Shown: piece after piece, positions 1 through 8,395 of the stretch
How the letters are laid out: each line of letters begins with the position of its first letter
Position numbering within the stretch: position 1 is the first letter of the stretch
Notes under the pieces: generated by a model
What the model saw: only the letters and a program-made list of their open reading frames with translations
What the model was told of the DNA's origin: nothing
Databases searched by the model: none
Translations under genes and position numbers: made by a program
NCBI RefSeq assembly: GCF_000003605.2
Contig: NW_003123429.1
Coordinates: forward strand, 32,666-44,141
DNA: 11,476 nt
From: Saccoglossus kowalevskii
Taxonomy: Eukaryota > Hemichordata > Enteropneusta > Harrimaniidae
Direction of reading: 5' to 3'

Positions 1-199
1 GTCCCCATTGGTTATTAAATTTAAGATATATAGTTTTGTTTATAGTAATATAGCTGGAATATAACCATGTCAGGAATATAATTTTTTAACATTAAAATGA
101 TTGACATATCTGATCGTCAAACAAGTACTTGTCCATATTGAGAGATATTGCTTTGGAACAGCATTCAGAATCAGCCATTTTGAATACATGTATATATAT

Positions 200-1110
200 A
201 ACATGATGTATAACGAATATATAAAATTTAAATATAATCAGTCAAAGCATTTAAGAGATATGGCACTAGAAGCCCAATCATTAAAACAAAATGGCCGTCA
301 GACAGCCATTTTGAATCCGATCCGAAAAATAAATAATGTGCATCAGGAACCTGTAATGTTAATATATGTACCAAGTTTGAACGAAATCCATCCATAAATG
401 CCAGAAATGCTTGATATTTGATGATTGTTTAGCACAGAAATGGCCACCATTTGGCCATTTTGAATAGGATCGTCAAACCAATATATCTGTCTATCTATGA
501 CATGATGTATAATGAATATGTAAAACATAATCAGTGAAAGCAAGTCAGAGATATGGCACGAGAACCACATTCATTAATACAATCAGCCATTTTGAATCTT
601 ATCTGAAAAACAAAATAATTTGCATCAAGGTCCCATAATGTCTAATGTATATACCAAGTTTGAACAAAAGCCATCTGTAAACAGCCGGGAAATGCTTGAT
701 TTTGATGATTTTTACACAAAAATGGCCGCCATTCGGCCATCTTGAATCAGATTGTGAAACAAATTGATGTGCATATGTATAATATCATGCTTGATAAATA
801 ATTTGCATCAAGGTCCCATAATGTCTAATGTATATACCAAGTTTGAACAAAATCCATCTGTAAACAGCCGGGAAATGCTTGATTTTTAGGATTTTTTAGC
901 ACAAAAATGGCTGCCATACGGCCATCATGAATCAGATCGTAAAACAAAATGATGTGCATCAAGGTACTATAATGACTAATTGTATATACCAAGTTTTAAC
1001 AAAATCCATCTGTAAACAGCCGGGAAATGCTTGATTTTGATGATTTTTAACACAAAAATGGCCGCCATTCGGCCATCTTGAATCAGATTGTGAAACAAAT
1101 TGATGTGCAT
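200..1110. repeat. Degenerate tandem repeats with an ATGGCC hairpin motif
   Basis: Copies sharing GCATCAAGG, TATATACCAAGTTTGAACAA, GGGAAATGCTTGAT and ATGGCCGCCATTCGGCCAT begin near 341, 623, 806 and 957, spaced 282, 183 and 151 bp. A second block (GATGTATAA...AGAGATATGGCAC) occurs near 204-265 and 502-560. The spacing differs because some copies lack the second block. Confidence 0.85.
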
Positions 1111-1184
1111 ATGTATAATATCATGTATGATGTATGTATGAAGTTTGATTGTGATTGGTCAAGGCATTTCTAAGATACAGGTTC

Positions 1185-1210
1185 GCACGCACACACACAC
1201 ACACGCACGA
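1185..1210. repeat. CA microsatellite
   Basis: A run of CA dinucleotides interrupted by CG steps, just upstream of the 3' hairpin of the 1-1264 element. Confidence 0.9.
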
Positions 1211-1231
1211 ACACACAGAGGTCAAAACATA

Positions 1232-1264
1232 AGTCCCCGTTTTCGGACTGCGTCCGAACGGGGA
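1232..1264. repeat. GTCCCCG hairpin closing the 1-1264 element
   Basis: The left arm GTCCCCGTT-TT-CGGAC pairs with the right arm GTCCG-AACGGGGAC around a TGC loop: 9 and 5 base pairs with a two-base bulge. Confidence 0.85.
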
Positions 1265-1837
1265 CTAATAAATCAAATTTTGGGTTTATAAGCATTAAAA
1301 ATTGAGCAATTATCAACTGCAGACTGTTTCACATTTAGTGTGCCAGAGGCCTATCATGTTTTAGGTCAGCCTAAAACATCCAAATTTTGTTTGGAAATCC
1401 AATTTGTTACAACAGAAATGTCTAACATGGTGGACCTCATCGTGTTGTTTTTCCTCGGCATGTTTACGTTGCAAATCAGGATGAAGATGTAGTTTGCATC
1501 ATTGGAATGGTGTTCTCGAGTTCTCCAAACTAAATGTGAGTCATGGAAGGTGGAGAGAGTGGGCACAAACAAACTGTTCAATTTGATTTGATTTGATTTT
1601 CTAATGTGAAACCACCTGATATCTTTACTGAATAATGCTCAATAAAACTTGGAAATAATGCAATTGGCAACCATGAACCAATGAAAATGCCCAGAACGAG
1701 ATGTATAACAATTGAGTCAAATTAATTGAATACCTAATATGGACAAATGTATAAAAACAATTATATAATGTCTCCTTGGTAACAACAATATAAAGTTAAC
1801 AAGTCCAATCTGGCTAGATTACTAAGTATAAATAATC
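1265..1837. other. No recognised feature; downstream of the candidate SKA3 stop
   Basis: AT-rich sequence. It may include 3' untranslated sequence if the stop at 1838-1840 is real. A minus-strand open frame at 1366-1581 has no recognisable domain. A short TTTGA repeat sits near 1580-1600. Confidence 0.5.
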
Positions 1838-1940
1838 TCATGCCAGTTCAACTTTGTCGAATGGCAATGAATTCATGTCAGGTGGGGTTAAAGCAGCCAA
1901 AACCATATCGTCATATAGCACATCACCATTTTTATGGTTA
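1838..1940 (-). CDS. SKA3: Candidate SKA3 C-terminal exon (LTPPDM...stop)
   Basis: The open frame ends at TGA (1840-1838) and reads NHKNGDVLYDDMVLAA, then LTPPDMNSLPFDKVELA. This lines up with the human SKA3 segment around Y-E-N-L-L and TPPEVTKIP as I recall it: Tyr, acidic pair, hydrophobic run, T-P-P, acidic, then L/I-P and an aspartate. That human segment carries the Cdk1 sites involved in Ndc80 binding. The acceptor is unsure. AATAG|T gives 1940 (phase 2) and GAAAG|TGC gives 1972 (phase 0); both have weak pyrimidine tracts, and neither matches the phase-1 donor of 2214-2353, so a small exon may be missing or a splice site misjudged. The protein would stop about 30-40 residues before the human end. 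I saw no AATAAA-type signal just downstream. Confidence 0.42.
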
Positions 1941-2044
1941 CTATTGGCAACACGGCATGACACCATACAGCACTTTCAGCCAGAACATTAGGTCACATAA
2001 TCAAAAGTGCTAAAAGTATGCTTCACATGCTGGCTGGCTGAGTC

Positions 2045-2190
2045 GATACCAATACATTGATGTATACACGAAGGCTGAGTATAGTTGATAGGAATATACT
2101 GATGTCTACATATAGACATAGTTGATAGCGATATACTAATAGTGGATACGAATATACTGATGTTTATGCAAAGACATAGTTGATAAACAC
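2045..2190. repeat. Degenerate tandem repeat, about 58 bp, in an SKA3 intron
   Basis: AATATACTGATGT with nearby AGACATAGTTGATA occurs at 2092 and 2150, with a weaker copy at about 2049. It lies between the exon 2214-2353 and the candidate last exon. Confidence 0.65.
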
Positions 2191-2213
2191 AAAAACATTG
2201 CATGTCTGCATAC

Positions 2214-2353
2214 CTCTTTGTGATGGCTCTGGTGTTTCTGTTGGGGTATGCTTTCCTCCCCAAAGCCCAGGTGTCATCAGAATACCACTGTGTTCTAAAT
2301 CATCAGGAGGTTTATGCTGAGTGTATTGATGCTGGTCAACATCGGTATAAAAT
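2214..2353 (-). CDS. SKA3: SKA3-like exon with TPGL motif
   Basis: This exon is 140 nt. It enters in phase 2, matching the donor of 3197-3382, and leaves in phase 1. The acceptor is TTTTCACTTTATTAG|ATTTTA and the donor is AAAGAG|GTATGC (GT at 2213-2212). The peptide starts FYTDVDQHQYTQHKPPDD and contains GILMTPGLWGGKHTPTETP. The TPGL core with nearby T-P sites resembles the FCTPGL segment I recall in the C-terminal third of human SKA3. No ATG-initiated frame covers it; it was found by extending the exon chain with matching phase. The intron before it (2354-3196) contains a hairpin-ended repeat that stops 18 bp short of the previous donor. Frame, splice sites and motif agree, but the short length leaves some doubt. 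Confidence 0.65.
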
Positions 2354-2623
2354 CTAATAAAGTGAAAACAAACAAACCAAGCATCTTATACAAAAATATT
2401 AATGTTTTCGTAAAGATTTATTCTACAGCGTTGTGTGGAGAGAATACTGATAAAGGAGAAAGGTAAACTTTGTGAAGAACACATTCCTTTCACAATCAGT
2501 TCTGTACTACAAGATGATTTGATCTGACGCAGGTGACGACTCCCTCATTTTATGATTCATCATACTTTAGTCGCACACATCCCATACTTTGAAACAGTAA
2601 ACAACCACCCTTCTCGACTGAGA

Positions 2624-3177
2624 TAGCTCCGCTGTTAGCAATGCACATTTCAATTAAAGAACAAAAGATATCATTAGAAAATGAACAATATGCATAGTAT
2701 CATTGCAACGGGACTTGCTGTTTTCAACAAGAATTCAAAAATATCATTTTTCACCATAAATGATTGTGGTTTTTAACAAGAAGAAATTATCACTTTTTAC
2801 CAAAAATGACAAAAATATTCACAAAAATTAGATAATTAAAGATATCATTACAAAATGAACTAATTTAAGAGTGGTCCACATGTAGTACCTATATATGTAA
2901 TATCAAACCAATTGGACTTGTGGTTTTTAACAAGAAGTCAAAAAGATCACTTTTTACCAAAAATGACAAAAATATTCACCAAAATTAGAGAATTGAAGAC
3001 ATGATCATGAAATGAACAAATCTGAGAGAGGTCTACCCAAGGTACATATACACCAAGTATCAAAGCATTCAGGCTTGTAGTTTTCAAGAAGAAGTCGAAA
3101 AAATAAAACATTGACAGGACGCCGACGGACAATCACTCATATGATAAGCTCCGCTCGACAAAGTCGACAGCGGAGCT
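2624..3177. mobile_element. Non-autonomous element with AGCTCCGCTG ends and a 3' hairpin
   Basis: The 5' end TAGCTCCGCTGT (2624-2635) is inverted at the 3' end (ACAGCGGAGCTA, about 3167-3178), and the 3' end also forms a hairpin. The interior is AT-rich with degenerate repeats: TTGTGGTTTTTAACAAGAAG at 2764 and 2928 (164 bp apart), with weaker copies near 2714 and 3075, then CACTTTTTACCAAAAATGAC. The plan matches Helentron-type non-autonomous elements better than a simple inverted-repeat DNA transposon, because one end alone has the hairpin. No coding sequence is seen. It sits inside the SKA3 intron between exons 3197-3382 and 2214-2353. Confidence 0.6.
3147..3177. repeat. 3' hairpin of the 2624-3177 element
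   Basis: The left arm AGCTCCGCT-CGAC pairs with the right arm GTCG-AC-AGCGGAGCT around an AAA loop, with a two-base bulge. The right arm, not the left, matches the 5' end of the element. Confidence 0.9.
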
Positions 3178-3196
3178 AAAAAAAATCATATTATAC

Positions 3197-3382
3197 CGTG
3201 GTTGTTGTTGCATGTCATGATTGACAACATTTACATGACTGGTCATTGCAGGGGTGTTGTAAACTGCAGGGACTTCCTTCCCAGATATAAGATCTAGAGC
3301 CTCTCGACTAAAACCAAAATCTTCTAATTTAGGAGTGGAGAGCTTATCTTCTTTCAGGATTTGGTTTCTTGGAGTTCCACAT
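3197..3382 (-). CDS. SKA3: SKA3-like exon carrying the second TPKLEDFG motif
   Basis: This exon is 186 nt and phase 2 at both ends, so it joins 8949-9227 in frame (AT + A gives Ile). The acceptor is TGTTTTTCAG|ATGTGG and the donor is CACG|GTATAA (GT at 3196-3195). The peptide begins CGTPRNQILKEDKLS, then TPKLEDFGFSREALDL, and contains a further YNTPAM site. It parallels the previous exon (TPPRSQIPEKDELC) with one residue fewer before the shared motif. Human SKA3 as I recall it has a second motif, TPKLEHFGIS, so the pair is probably ancestral rather than a new duplication. The reading frame continues past the donor into a neighbouring repeat hairpin, but that tail is not host coding sequence. 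A roughly 5.6-kb intron filled by a DIRS element separates it from the previous exon. Confidence 0.75.
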
Positions 3383-3571
3383 CTGAAAAACATTGTGTAT
3401 ATACACCGAACATGATGAGAGGAAGCATAGACATGTTTAGTTACAATATTTGTTCTATGAGTAGATTATGCACTTGCGTTTATGTCAGTAGTATGTCTAT
3501 GGACAAAATAAGTCATATTTGAATTGTCTTGTATACAATTGATCACCTTTAATAGAGAGCAAATTCAGGCA
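3383..3571. other. Host intron left of the DIRS insertion
   Basis: This is 189 bp of AT-rich sequence between the exon 3197-3382 acceptor and the DIRS left end, including the pyrimidine tract of the acceptor. With 8918-8948 on the other side, the intron without the element would be about 220 bp. Confidence 0.6.
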
Positions 3572-3800
3572 AGGGTTCTCCGAGCCCGCGTATTCACATA
3601 GTTCATACCCACCATAGACTCCGGTCAGTCAAAATGACTATTTTGAACTGTAAGCATTAATCAGCGATTCTGCTGGTGACGGAGAGATAGAATTCAGGTC
3701 AGGGGAAGCCCCATGACCTCAAGATTCTTTTACCTCTTACGTCACGAACCCACGTGACCGAGGCCACCTGGCAGCGCCACAGGTAGCCGTCCATCACTCT
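3572..3800. repeat. Left inverted terminal repeat of the DIRS element (3' end of coding strand)
   Basis: Positions 3607-3800 pair with 8900-8707 (187 of 194 identical). 3592-3606 pair imperfectly with the right arm. 3572-3591 is a left-only extension (starts AGGGTTCTCC) that recurs inverted in the internal complementary region. The inner boundary fades after CATCACTCT; weaker CCxCCTCGA similarity continues to about 3822. Confidence 0.9.
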
Positions 3801-3868
3801 GGTTCCTTTCTCTCCGCCTCGAGGACTTAGACCAACGCGACGGAAAGAGTGGGGAGGTTGGGGGGGAA

Positions 3869-3995
3869 CCGGAGTCTATGGTGGGTATGAACTATGTGAA
3901 TAGGCGGGTTCAGAGAACCCTCGTATAAATTCACTACGTTCAATTACGCACCATAGACTCCGGTCAGTCAAAATGACTATTTTGAACTGTAGGCA
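3869..3995. repeat. DIRS internal complementary region (both element ends joined back to back)
   Basis: Positions 3869-3921 are the reverse complement of the left element end 3572-3624 (3 mismatches in 53). Positions 3929-3995 are the reverse complement of the right element end 8851-8917 (1 mismatch in 67). The two parts are separated by 7 bases, CGTATAA. This is the diagnostic DIRS feature, thought to act as the template that completes and circularises the element ends. It lies next to the left terminal repeat, downstream of the recombinase, as expected. Confidence 0.88.
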
Positions 3996-4289
3996 GAGTC
4001 AGACACCGATAGGTGGCGGGGTTTTCCGAGCAAACAGAAAAAAGGGAATGATGAAAGTTTTTTTCCCAGTCCGGGATGAAAACAAACTCAAAAACCTAAG
4101 TTAAGACCCAAGAAGGGTGGTGTCTTACCTTGCCTGTGCTGTCCCCGAAGCAAGAAGCCAAGGGTTCTGTGCGCCCGAGAAAGCTAGACCCAAGCCGAAT
4201 TCGGGGGTGATAAGCTTGAAGTAGGACCGAAACAGTTCGCATGAGGGCGTAGGTCGAAAGAAGCGAAACCTAGGAGCCTCCATGAAGTG
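3996..4289 (-). other. DIRS 3' untranslated stretch
   Basis: Between the recombinase stop and the internal complementary region there is no open frame of note. The minus strand is pyrimidine-rich in places. It is assigned to the element because it lies inside its boundaries. Confidence 0.6.
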
Positions 4290-5204
4290 CTAGTGGAACA
4301 AACAATCTGCCCGCAAGAATGCCAAGACTGATTTATCGCCTATGCGCATGGGCCCCTGCGGTCGTTCGGGCTGGGTCAGGAAACAAAGCCTGACGGGGCC
4401 TAACCTGAAGAGACCCTGCTCAATAGATTGGCTGTCTCTTAGGTAGTAGTTGATGAAGACGTTCTGCGTTCTTCAGAAGCCTGCCCTCAGGATGTGTTTG
4501 AGGGGGGCGCCTGACGCCAGCGCTAGTGAGTTAGCAAACGCATGAACCTCATGCGCTCGTACTTGGTGTCTCTGCAAGGACTGTGTTGAGGAGGATAGTG
4601 TATTATAGACCTCCAGGACAGTTGCTGTAATCCACCTGGAGATGGAAGTCGGGGAAGCCGGCTTATCATGTTTGCCAGGGCCGTAACACAAAAACATGTG
4701 TTTGGTTCCCCGTCTGGAAAACCTGGTACGGTTCTCGTAGCAACTCAGCACTCGGACCGGGCAGAGAAGCAATTCCTCCTGATCCTCCGGACCGACAATA
4801 TTTGACAGCCGGGGGAGGATCGTGTCCTGGGATTTGGTTTATGGCGAGAAACCTGATTTGTGTCTTTAAGTACAACTTGATCGTCCTTAAAGGGGGCACA
4901 ACCGTTCGCGAAGGACAGTGCGCCTAGCTCTGATCGGCGCCTACCTGAGGCGAGGGCCAGTAGAAAGACTGTTTTCCACATCAAAAACTTGAGTGGTGCT
5001 GAAACAAGAGGCTCAAAGGGAGGTCTGCTTAAGGCTGATAAAAACAACCGACAGGTCCTAATTGGGCGGTTCTCTTGAACGGGCCCTAGGCCTCTGATTA
5101 TGGAAAGCAGTAAACAGTCTCCTAATAATGGGACAATCGGCTAGACTTGACCCCAAAGAGTTTTCTATGGCGATAGACTTTTCGTCTGCACGAGTCTACT
5201 GAGA
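4290..5204 (-). pseudogene. DIRS tyrosine recombinase, degraded
   Basis: This is the integrase-like enzyme of the element, expected to insert its circular DNA by tyrosine-mediated strand exchange. The N-terminal part reads KSIAIENSLGSSLADCPIIRR. A TAG at 5058-5060 stands where Trp is usual before DLSVV. Box A is ALASGRRRSELGAL, with the likely catalytic Arg at 4937-4939. After two frame changes (about 4890 and 4770) comes ISRWITATV and box B, RAHEVHAF; relatives have H-x-x-R, but here the Arg position is His (4542-4544). The segment AGF-stop-RTQNVFINYYLRD has TGA at 4473-4475 for Trp and keeps the expected nucleophile Tyr (4443-4445). The frame ends at TAG 4290-4292 after LGPVRLC. At least two nonsense changes and one lost catalytic residue make it inactive. 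Confidence 0.85.
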
Positions 5205-5208
5205 GCCT

Positions 5209-6710
5209 TCATGCGTGTAAGTGGTACACTGCTGGGCTTGTTGGAAGTGTGCCGTTCGGTTTGGACAGCAAGTCCGGTATGTCCGGCAGTACTACGGTGT
5301 TTCGACTATCATTTCCAGCAGGAGCGGAAACCAGGCCTTGGTCGGCCAATTGGGCACCACCAGAGTTAGTATGCAGGTGGGCTCCTGTCGAAGTTTCTCC
5401 AGTACCCGGTGAATTAGCGGGAAGAAAGGCGTACGCATCCATGTGGTATCAGGGGATCGATAAGGAGTCCACAGCCCAGGCTCCTGGTGTTGGCAGGAGT
5501 GTTACGTACATCGGGAGCTTTGCGTTCCGAGGTGTGGCGAACAGGTCTATCCTTGGATCGTCCCACAGCCGAAACAGACTGGAGGCAACCCACTGGGGGA
5601 TCTGCCACTCCGTGTTCTGGAGACGGAGGCACCTAGAAGGGTGTCTGTCAGACCGTTTCTCACCCCTGGAAAGTGGTGTGCGGTTAGCTCCATATTGTAT
5701 TCCAGGCACCAAAGGAGAATTTGCTCTGCTAGGACCGACAAGGAGGGGGGACGCGTTCCCCCTCCGTGTTTATGCAGGAGACCACCGCTGTGTTGTCTGT
5801 GCGGAGCAGAACTCTGTGGTCTTGAACTTTGGGTCGAAAGCGTGAAAGTGCCAGGTGCACTGCTTTCAGCTTGAGCCAGTTGATATGGTGGTCCCGAACT
5901 CACTGCGGGGGCCATATTCCTTGGGCTTGTTTGTCCAATATATGCGCTCCCCACCCTTGGAGGGAGGCGTCTGTTACCAGAGTCATAGTTGTGACGAGTG
6001 GGTCCAAGGGGACCCCCTGTCTGAGGTTGGTCAGTGACGACCACCAGTACAGGGTTTCCTTTACTTGGTCCGGGATCGATACTCGCCTGTTTAGTTCCCG
6101 TAGGTGAGCTCGGTGTTCCAATAACAAGCGTTGGACCGGGCCGCTGCGTAGTGCGGCCTGAGGAACTACCCTTCGAACAGAGGTCATCATTCCGATGAGC
6201 CGCATTAGTTCTCGGAGAGACACTGAAGAAACGCTGACTAGGCTCTGCTAGGTTGCTTAGCGCTAAGCAATGCGCTTGAGATGGGCGAACCAGGCCTACT
6301 TCGGTGTCGAACTCCATGCCCAGGAACACCAACTGTTGAGTCGGGTCGGGATGGGACTTTTTGTGATTTACTAGGAAGCCCAACTGGTTAAGTAAATCCT
6401 GTGTAAGCCTTACATGTCTGGCTAATAACCCCTTGTCTGGGTTGTGTATCAACCAATCGTCTAGGTCTGTAGATTTTGGTACTATGAATACATTTGAGTA
6501 GAAGCCCAGACTTAGTGCCGGCTGAACTATACTGTGTATGGTGCCCTTTCTTAGCAAACTGTCTACTTCCTGTCTGATTGCTTCCGCCTTGTGGGGGTCC
6601 CCTGGCAGTGGCAGAGAAGATGTCAGTGGTATTCTGTAACCACGTGCGACTAACTGGAGTGTCCAGGGATCGATTACCTGCTGCCTCCAAGCCGGAATGC
6701 ACCAGCGCAA
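5209..6710 (-). pseudogene. DIRS reverse transcriptase-RNase H, core deleted and frameshifted
   Basis: The N-terminal part (from 6710) reads through DPWTLQLVARGYRIPL and LGFYSNVFIVPK (residues 68-79), the start of the DIRS reverse transcriptase fingers. It then jumps in frame to LDDWLIHNPDKG (6464-6440) and the thumb-like QQLVFLGMEFDT. The palm stretch between, about 110-130 residues in relatives and including the first catalytic Asp, is absent. After a frame change near 6230, RNase H follows: VTDASLQGWGAH (Asp at 5969-5971), a stop at 5900-5902, HINWLKLKAV where relatives have Glu (Lys codon 5870-5872), and RTDNTAVV. Another frame carries GTRPPSLSVLAEQILLWC, and a third carries IDLFATPRNAKLPMYV, interrupted by TGA at 5449-5451 where relatives usually have Trp. 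The copy cannot encode a working enzyme. Confidence 0.85.
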
Positions 6711-6758
6711 TCTGTGTGTGCCAGGGATCTGTGGCCATGGGTTCGGCGGTTTGCAAGA

Positions 6759-6770
6759 GGGGGGGGGGGG
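6759..6770. repeat. 12-base G homopolymer near the Gag/RT boundary
   Basis: An uninterrupted G run (C on the coding strand) between the Gly/Ser/Arg-rich Gag tail and the start of the reverse transcriptase. Confidence 0.9.
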
Positions 6771-7408
6771 TTCTCCTCTACTGTGAGGTGAGCCTCCCCG
6801 GAGATCACTGGGGTTACTAAGCTGTAGCCTGATCTCTTGCCGAATGCAGGCCCATCCCCTCCGTCGCAGAGGTAAGCGTCAAACATGCTGCTGGGTTGAT
6901 GACCACCCGAGGAAGAGGAGGAGCCACCACCTGGTCCTCTTTCCCGGGGGCGCGCCGCTACCCTTCCCTCCCGCGTATGGGTACGAGCGCTTGCCTCCTG
7001 GCTGACTCTGATTTGCGGAGCTAGTCCTAGGGCGTTGTGCTTTCTGTGCTTGGGGCGCCCTCCGTTCCCCTTGGCAGCGGCCAACTGGCTAGCGGATTCG
7101 ACTTGAACCATTTACATGTAGTTTGTTACACCCCTGAAGCTCTGCGCCTGCCCCCGATCTCCCCATCAAAGAGGGTGGAGGATCTCCAGTCTGCGTAACT
7201 GAGGTGGTGGCTTACCCCCTGACTCAGTTCGCCAGCGAAAACACATGTGTCTAAAACCACGTCCCGCTGCACATTAGTAGCCCCGGCCAAGAGAGCCATA
7301 TGACACTGGAGGATATCGCACATAGCCGTCCGGTGGCCTACCATTAGCTGTGTCGCCTGGTCTAGGGGGCGAGTGCGTTCTGCGTCTGAGGTCTCAGAGT
7401 CCTAGGCG

Positions 7409-7502
7409 CGCACAAGAATGCGCTCCAGTGTGGCGCACAAGAATGCGCTCCAGTGTGGCGCACAAGAATGCGCTCCAGTATGGCGCACAAGAATGCGCTC
7501 CA
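7409..7502. repeat. 25-bp tandem repeat, 3.8 copies, in the Gag region
   Basis: Units at 7409-7433, 7434-7458, 7459-7483 and 7484-7502 (partial), core CGCACAAGAATGCGCTCCAG. Units one and two are identical and unit three differs by one base, so the expansion is recent. As 25 is not a multiple of three, successive copies are read in different frames; three extra copies would add 75 bases and preserve frame. Confidence 0.95.
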
Positions 7503-7710
7503 AGGAAGTTGATGGGTCGTAACTCTGCCCTCAGGGCATGTTGGATAGTCTCAGAATGGGTCGATGAGAATGACCATGGAACACGGCCGTCCCCCTTCAC
7601 CCGGCTAGCAAAACATAAGTTTGAGGTACCGGGGTCCGGGGAAGGAGCCTGTTGCCACTAGCCTGAGCCTCGGCCTCCCCCGAATCAGCAGGGGGGCCAC
7701 GGCTGGGAAC

Positions 7711-7725
7711 GGGGGGGGGGGGGGG
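7711..7725. repeat. 15-base G homopolymer in the Gag region
   Basis: An uninterrupted G run (C on the coding strand) where the Gag frame changes. Its length is prone both to replication slippage and to sequencing error. Confidence 0.9.
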
Positions 7726-8395
7726 TTCTGTGTTTCTTCCTACTTGCCGGCTGAGAGGCCGCAGTGGAGACAGCTCGCTCCGCCTGCAGGTGATCTACTC
7801 TGCCTGCCAGGGACGCAATTTGCCCTGACAGTCCTTCGACCAATGCCCTCATTTCGGCAGCAAAACCGGCGCCGTGTGAGGATGGGTCCACAACGGGACC
7901 CAGCGCGGGCCCCATAGGAGGAAAGACCTCCAGGGCACAGCCTCGCTGTTGCCGGTAAAGTTGGATAACCCACTGCCTGAAAAAACAGACTGTGTAGATG
8001 CCCTTCAATCAGTGGGGGCACTCCCACTATCGGGTCCTTTGCTTGGTATTCTGGTATGAGAACCGGTAGCCGAGCGCGAGGACTTATCATTTATGCCAAC
8101 GCACAACTCACTCATACCCATGCCGATAGCACTTGCAGCACAACCTTTTCGCGAACGAGTGGCGCGGTCAGTCTCGGACTATTTTGACATACTGCTGGAA
8201 TGACTCCCAGGTTTTCGAACCCCAGCGATTACAAATATTCTCTGGGCAGACACCCGAACCTCGAACGTACGTGAAACAACGATAGCACTTTGTATGAGGG
8301 TTCCATTCCTGCAATTGCTGTGTACACTGAGTACAAATCCGCCTCGTAAACTGAGGAGATAATACCGGCGGTGAGCTCTGGCATTGCCAGTGCAT

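Larger units (their letters stand above)
1..1264. mobile_element. Non-autonomous hairpin-ended repeat element, possibly Helentron/HINE-like
   Basis: The window opens with GTCCCCATTGG, and position 1264 closes a hairpin whose right arm ends AACGGGGAC, giving a short imperfect inverted end pair. Between them lie degenerate tandem repeats and a CA microsatellite. Short inverted ends, a core of tandem repeats and microsatellite, and a 3' hairpin are known for Helentron-related interspersed elements. A CTAA overlaps the hairpin end, which could also suit a Helitron terminus. The left limit coincides with the window edge, so the true 5' end is not proven. No coding sequence is seen; the small open frames here are repeat-derived. 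Confidence 0.4.
6700..8395 (-). pseudogene. DIRS Gag-like protein, degraded
   Basis: Gag-like remains lie at the 5' side of the element. The start is taken as the ATG at 8395. The first piece (8168-8395) has a C-x2-C-x9-H-x2-C-x2-C cluster at residues 21-40, a zinc-binding pattern that I recall near the N-terminus of DIRS Gag proteins, and ends at TGA 8168-8170. A later piece (about 7720-7890) contains a coiled-coil-like run, FAAEMRALVEGLSGQIASL, followed by basic and Pro-rich sequence. Further pieces at 7126-7400 and 6674-7111 are in other frames; the last is Gly/Ser/Arg-rich (RERGPGGGSSSSSGG). At least four frame changes are needed, one at a 15-base G tract and one around a 25-bp tandem repeat. 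Product limits are approximate, and the assignment leans on position as much as on motifs. Confidence 0.6.

Noticed and set aside
101-397. 98-residue plus-strand open frame
   Set aside because: It lies in the degenerate tandem repeats, and its sequence is repeat-derived.
1366-1581. 71-residue minus-strand open frame
   Set aside because: No domain, no splice or start context and no similarity to SKA3; a chance open frame in AT-rich DNA.
3133-3196. Continuation of the minus-strand open frame past the donor at 3196 (ending SSAVDFVERSLSYE)
   Set aside because: It is translated from the hairpin end of a neighbouring repeat element; the splice donor at 3196 and the in-phase next exon at 2353 give a better model.
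5249-5845. 198-residue plus-strand open frame
   Set aside because: It is antisense to the RNase H region, whose motifs are clear on the minus strand; no domain is recognised in it.
7409-7502. CRISPR-like array (also considered for 10299-10430)
   Set aside because: The copies are directly adjacent with no unique spacers, and the setting is a eukaryotic genome.
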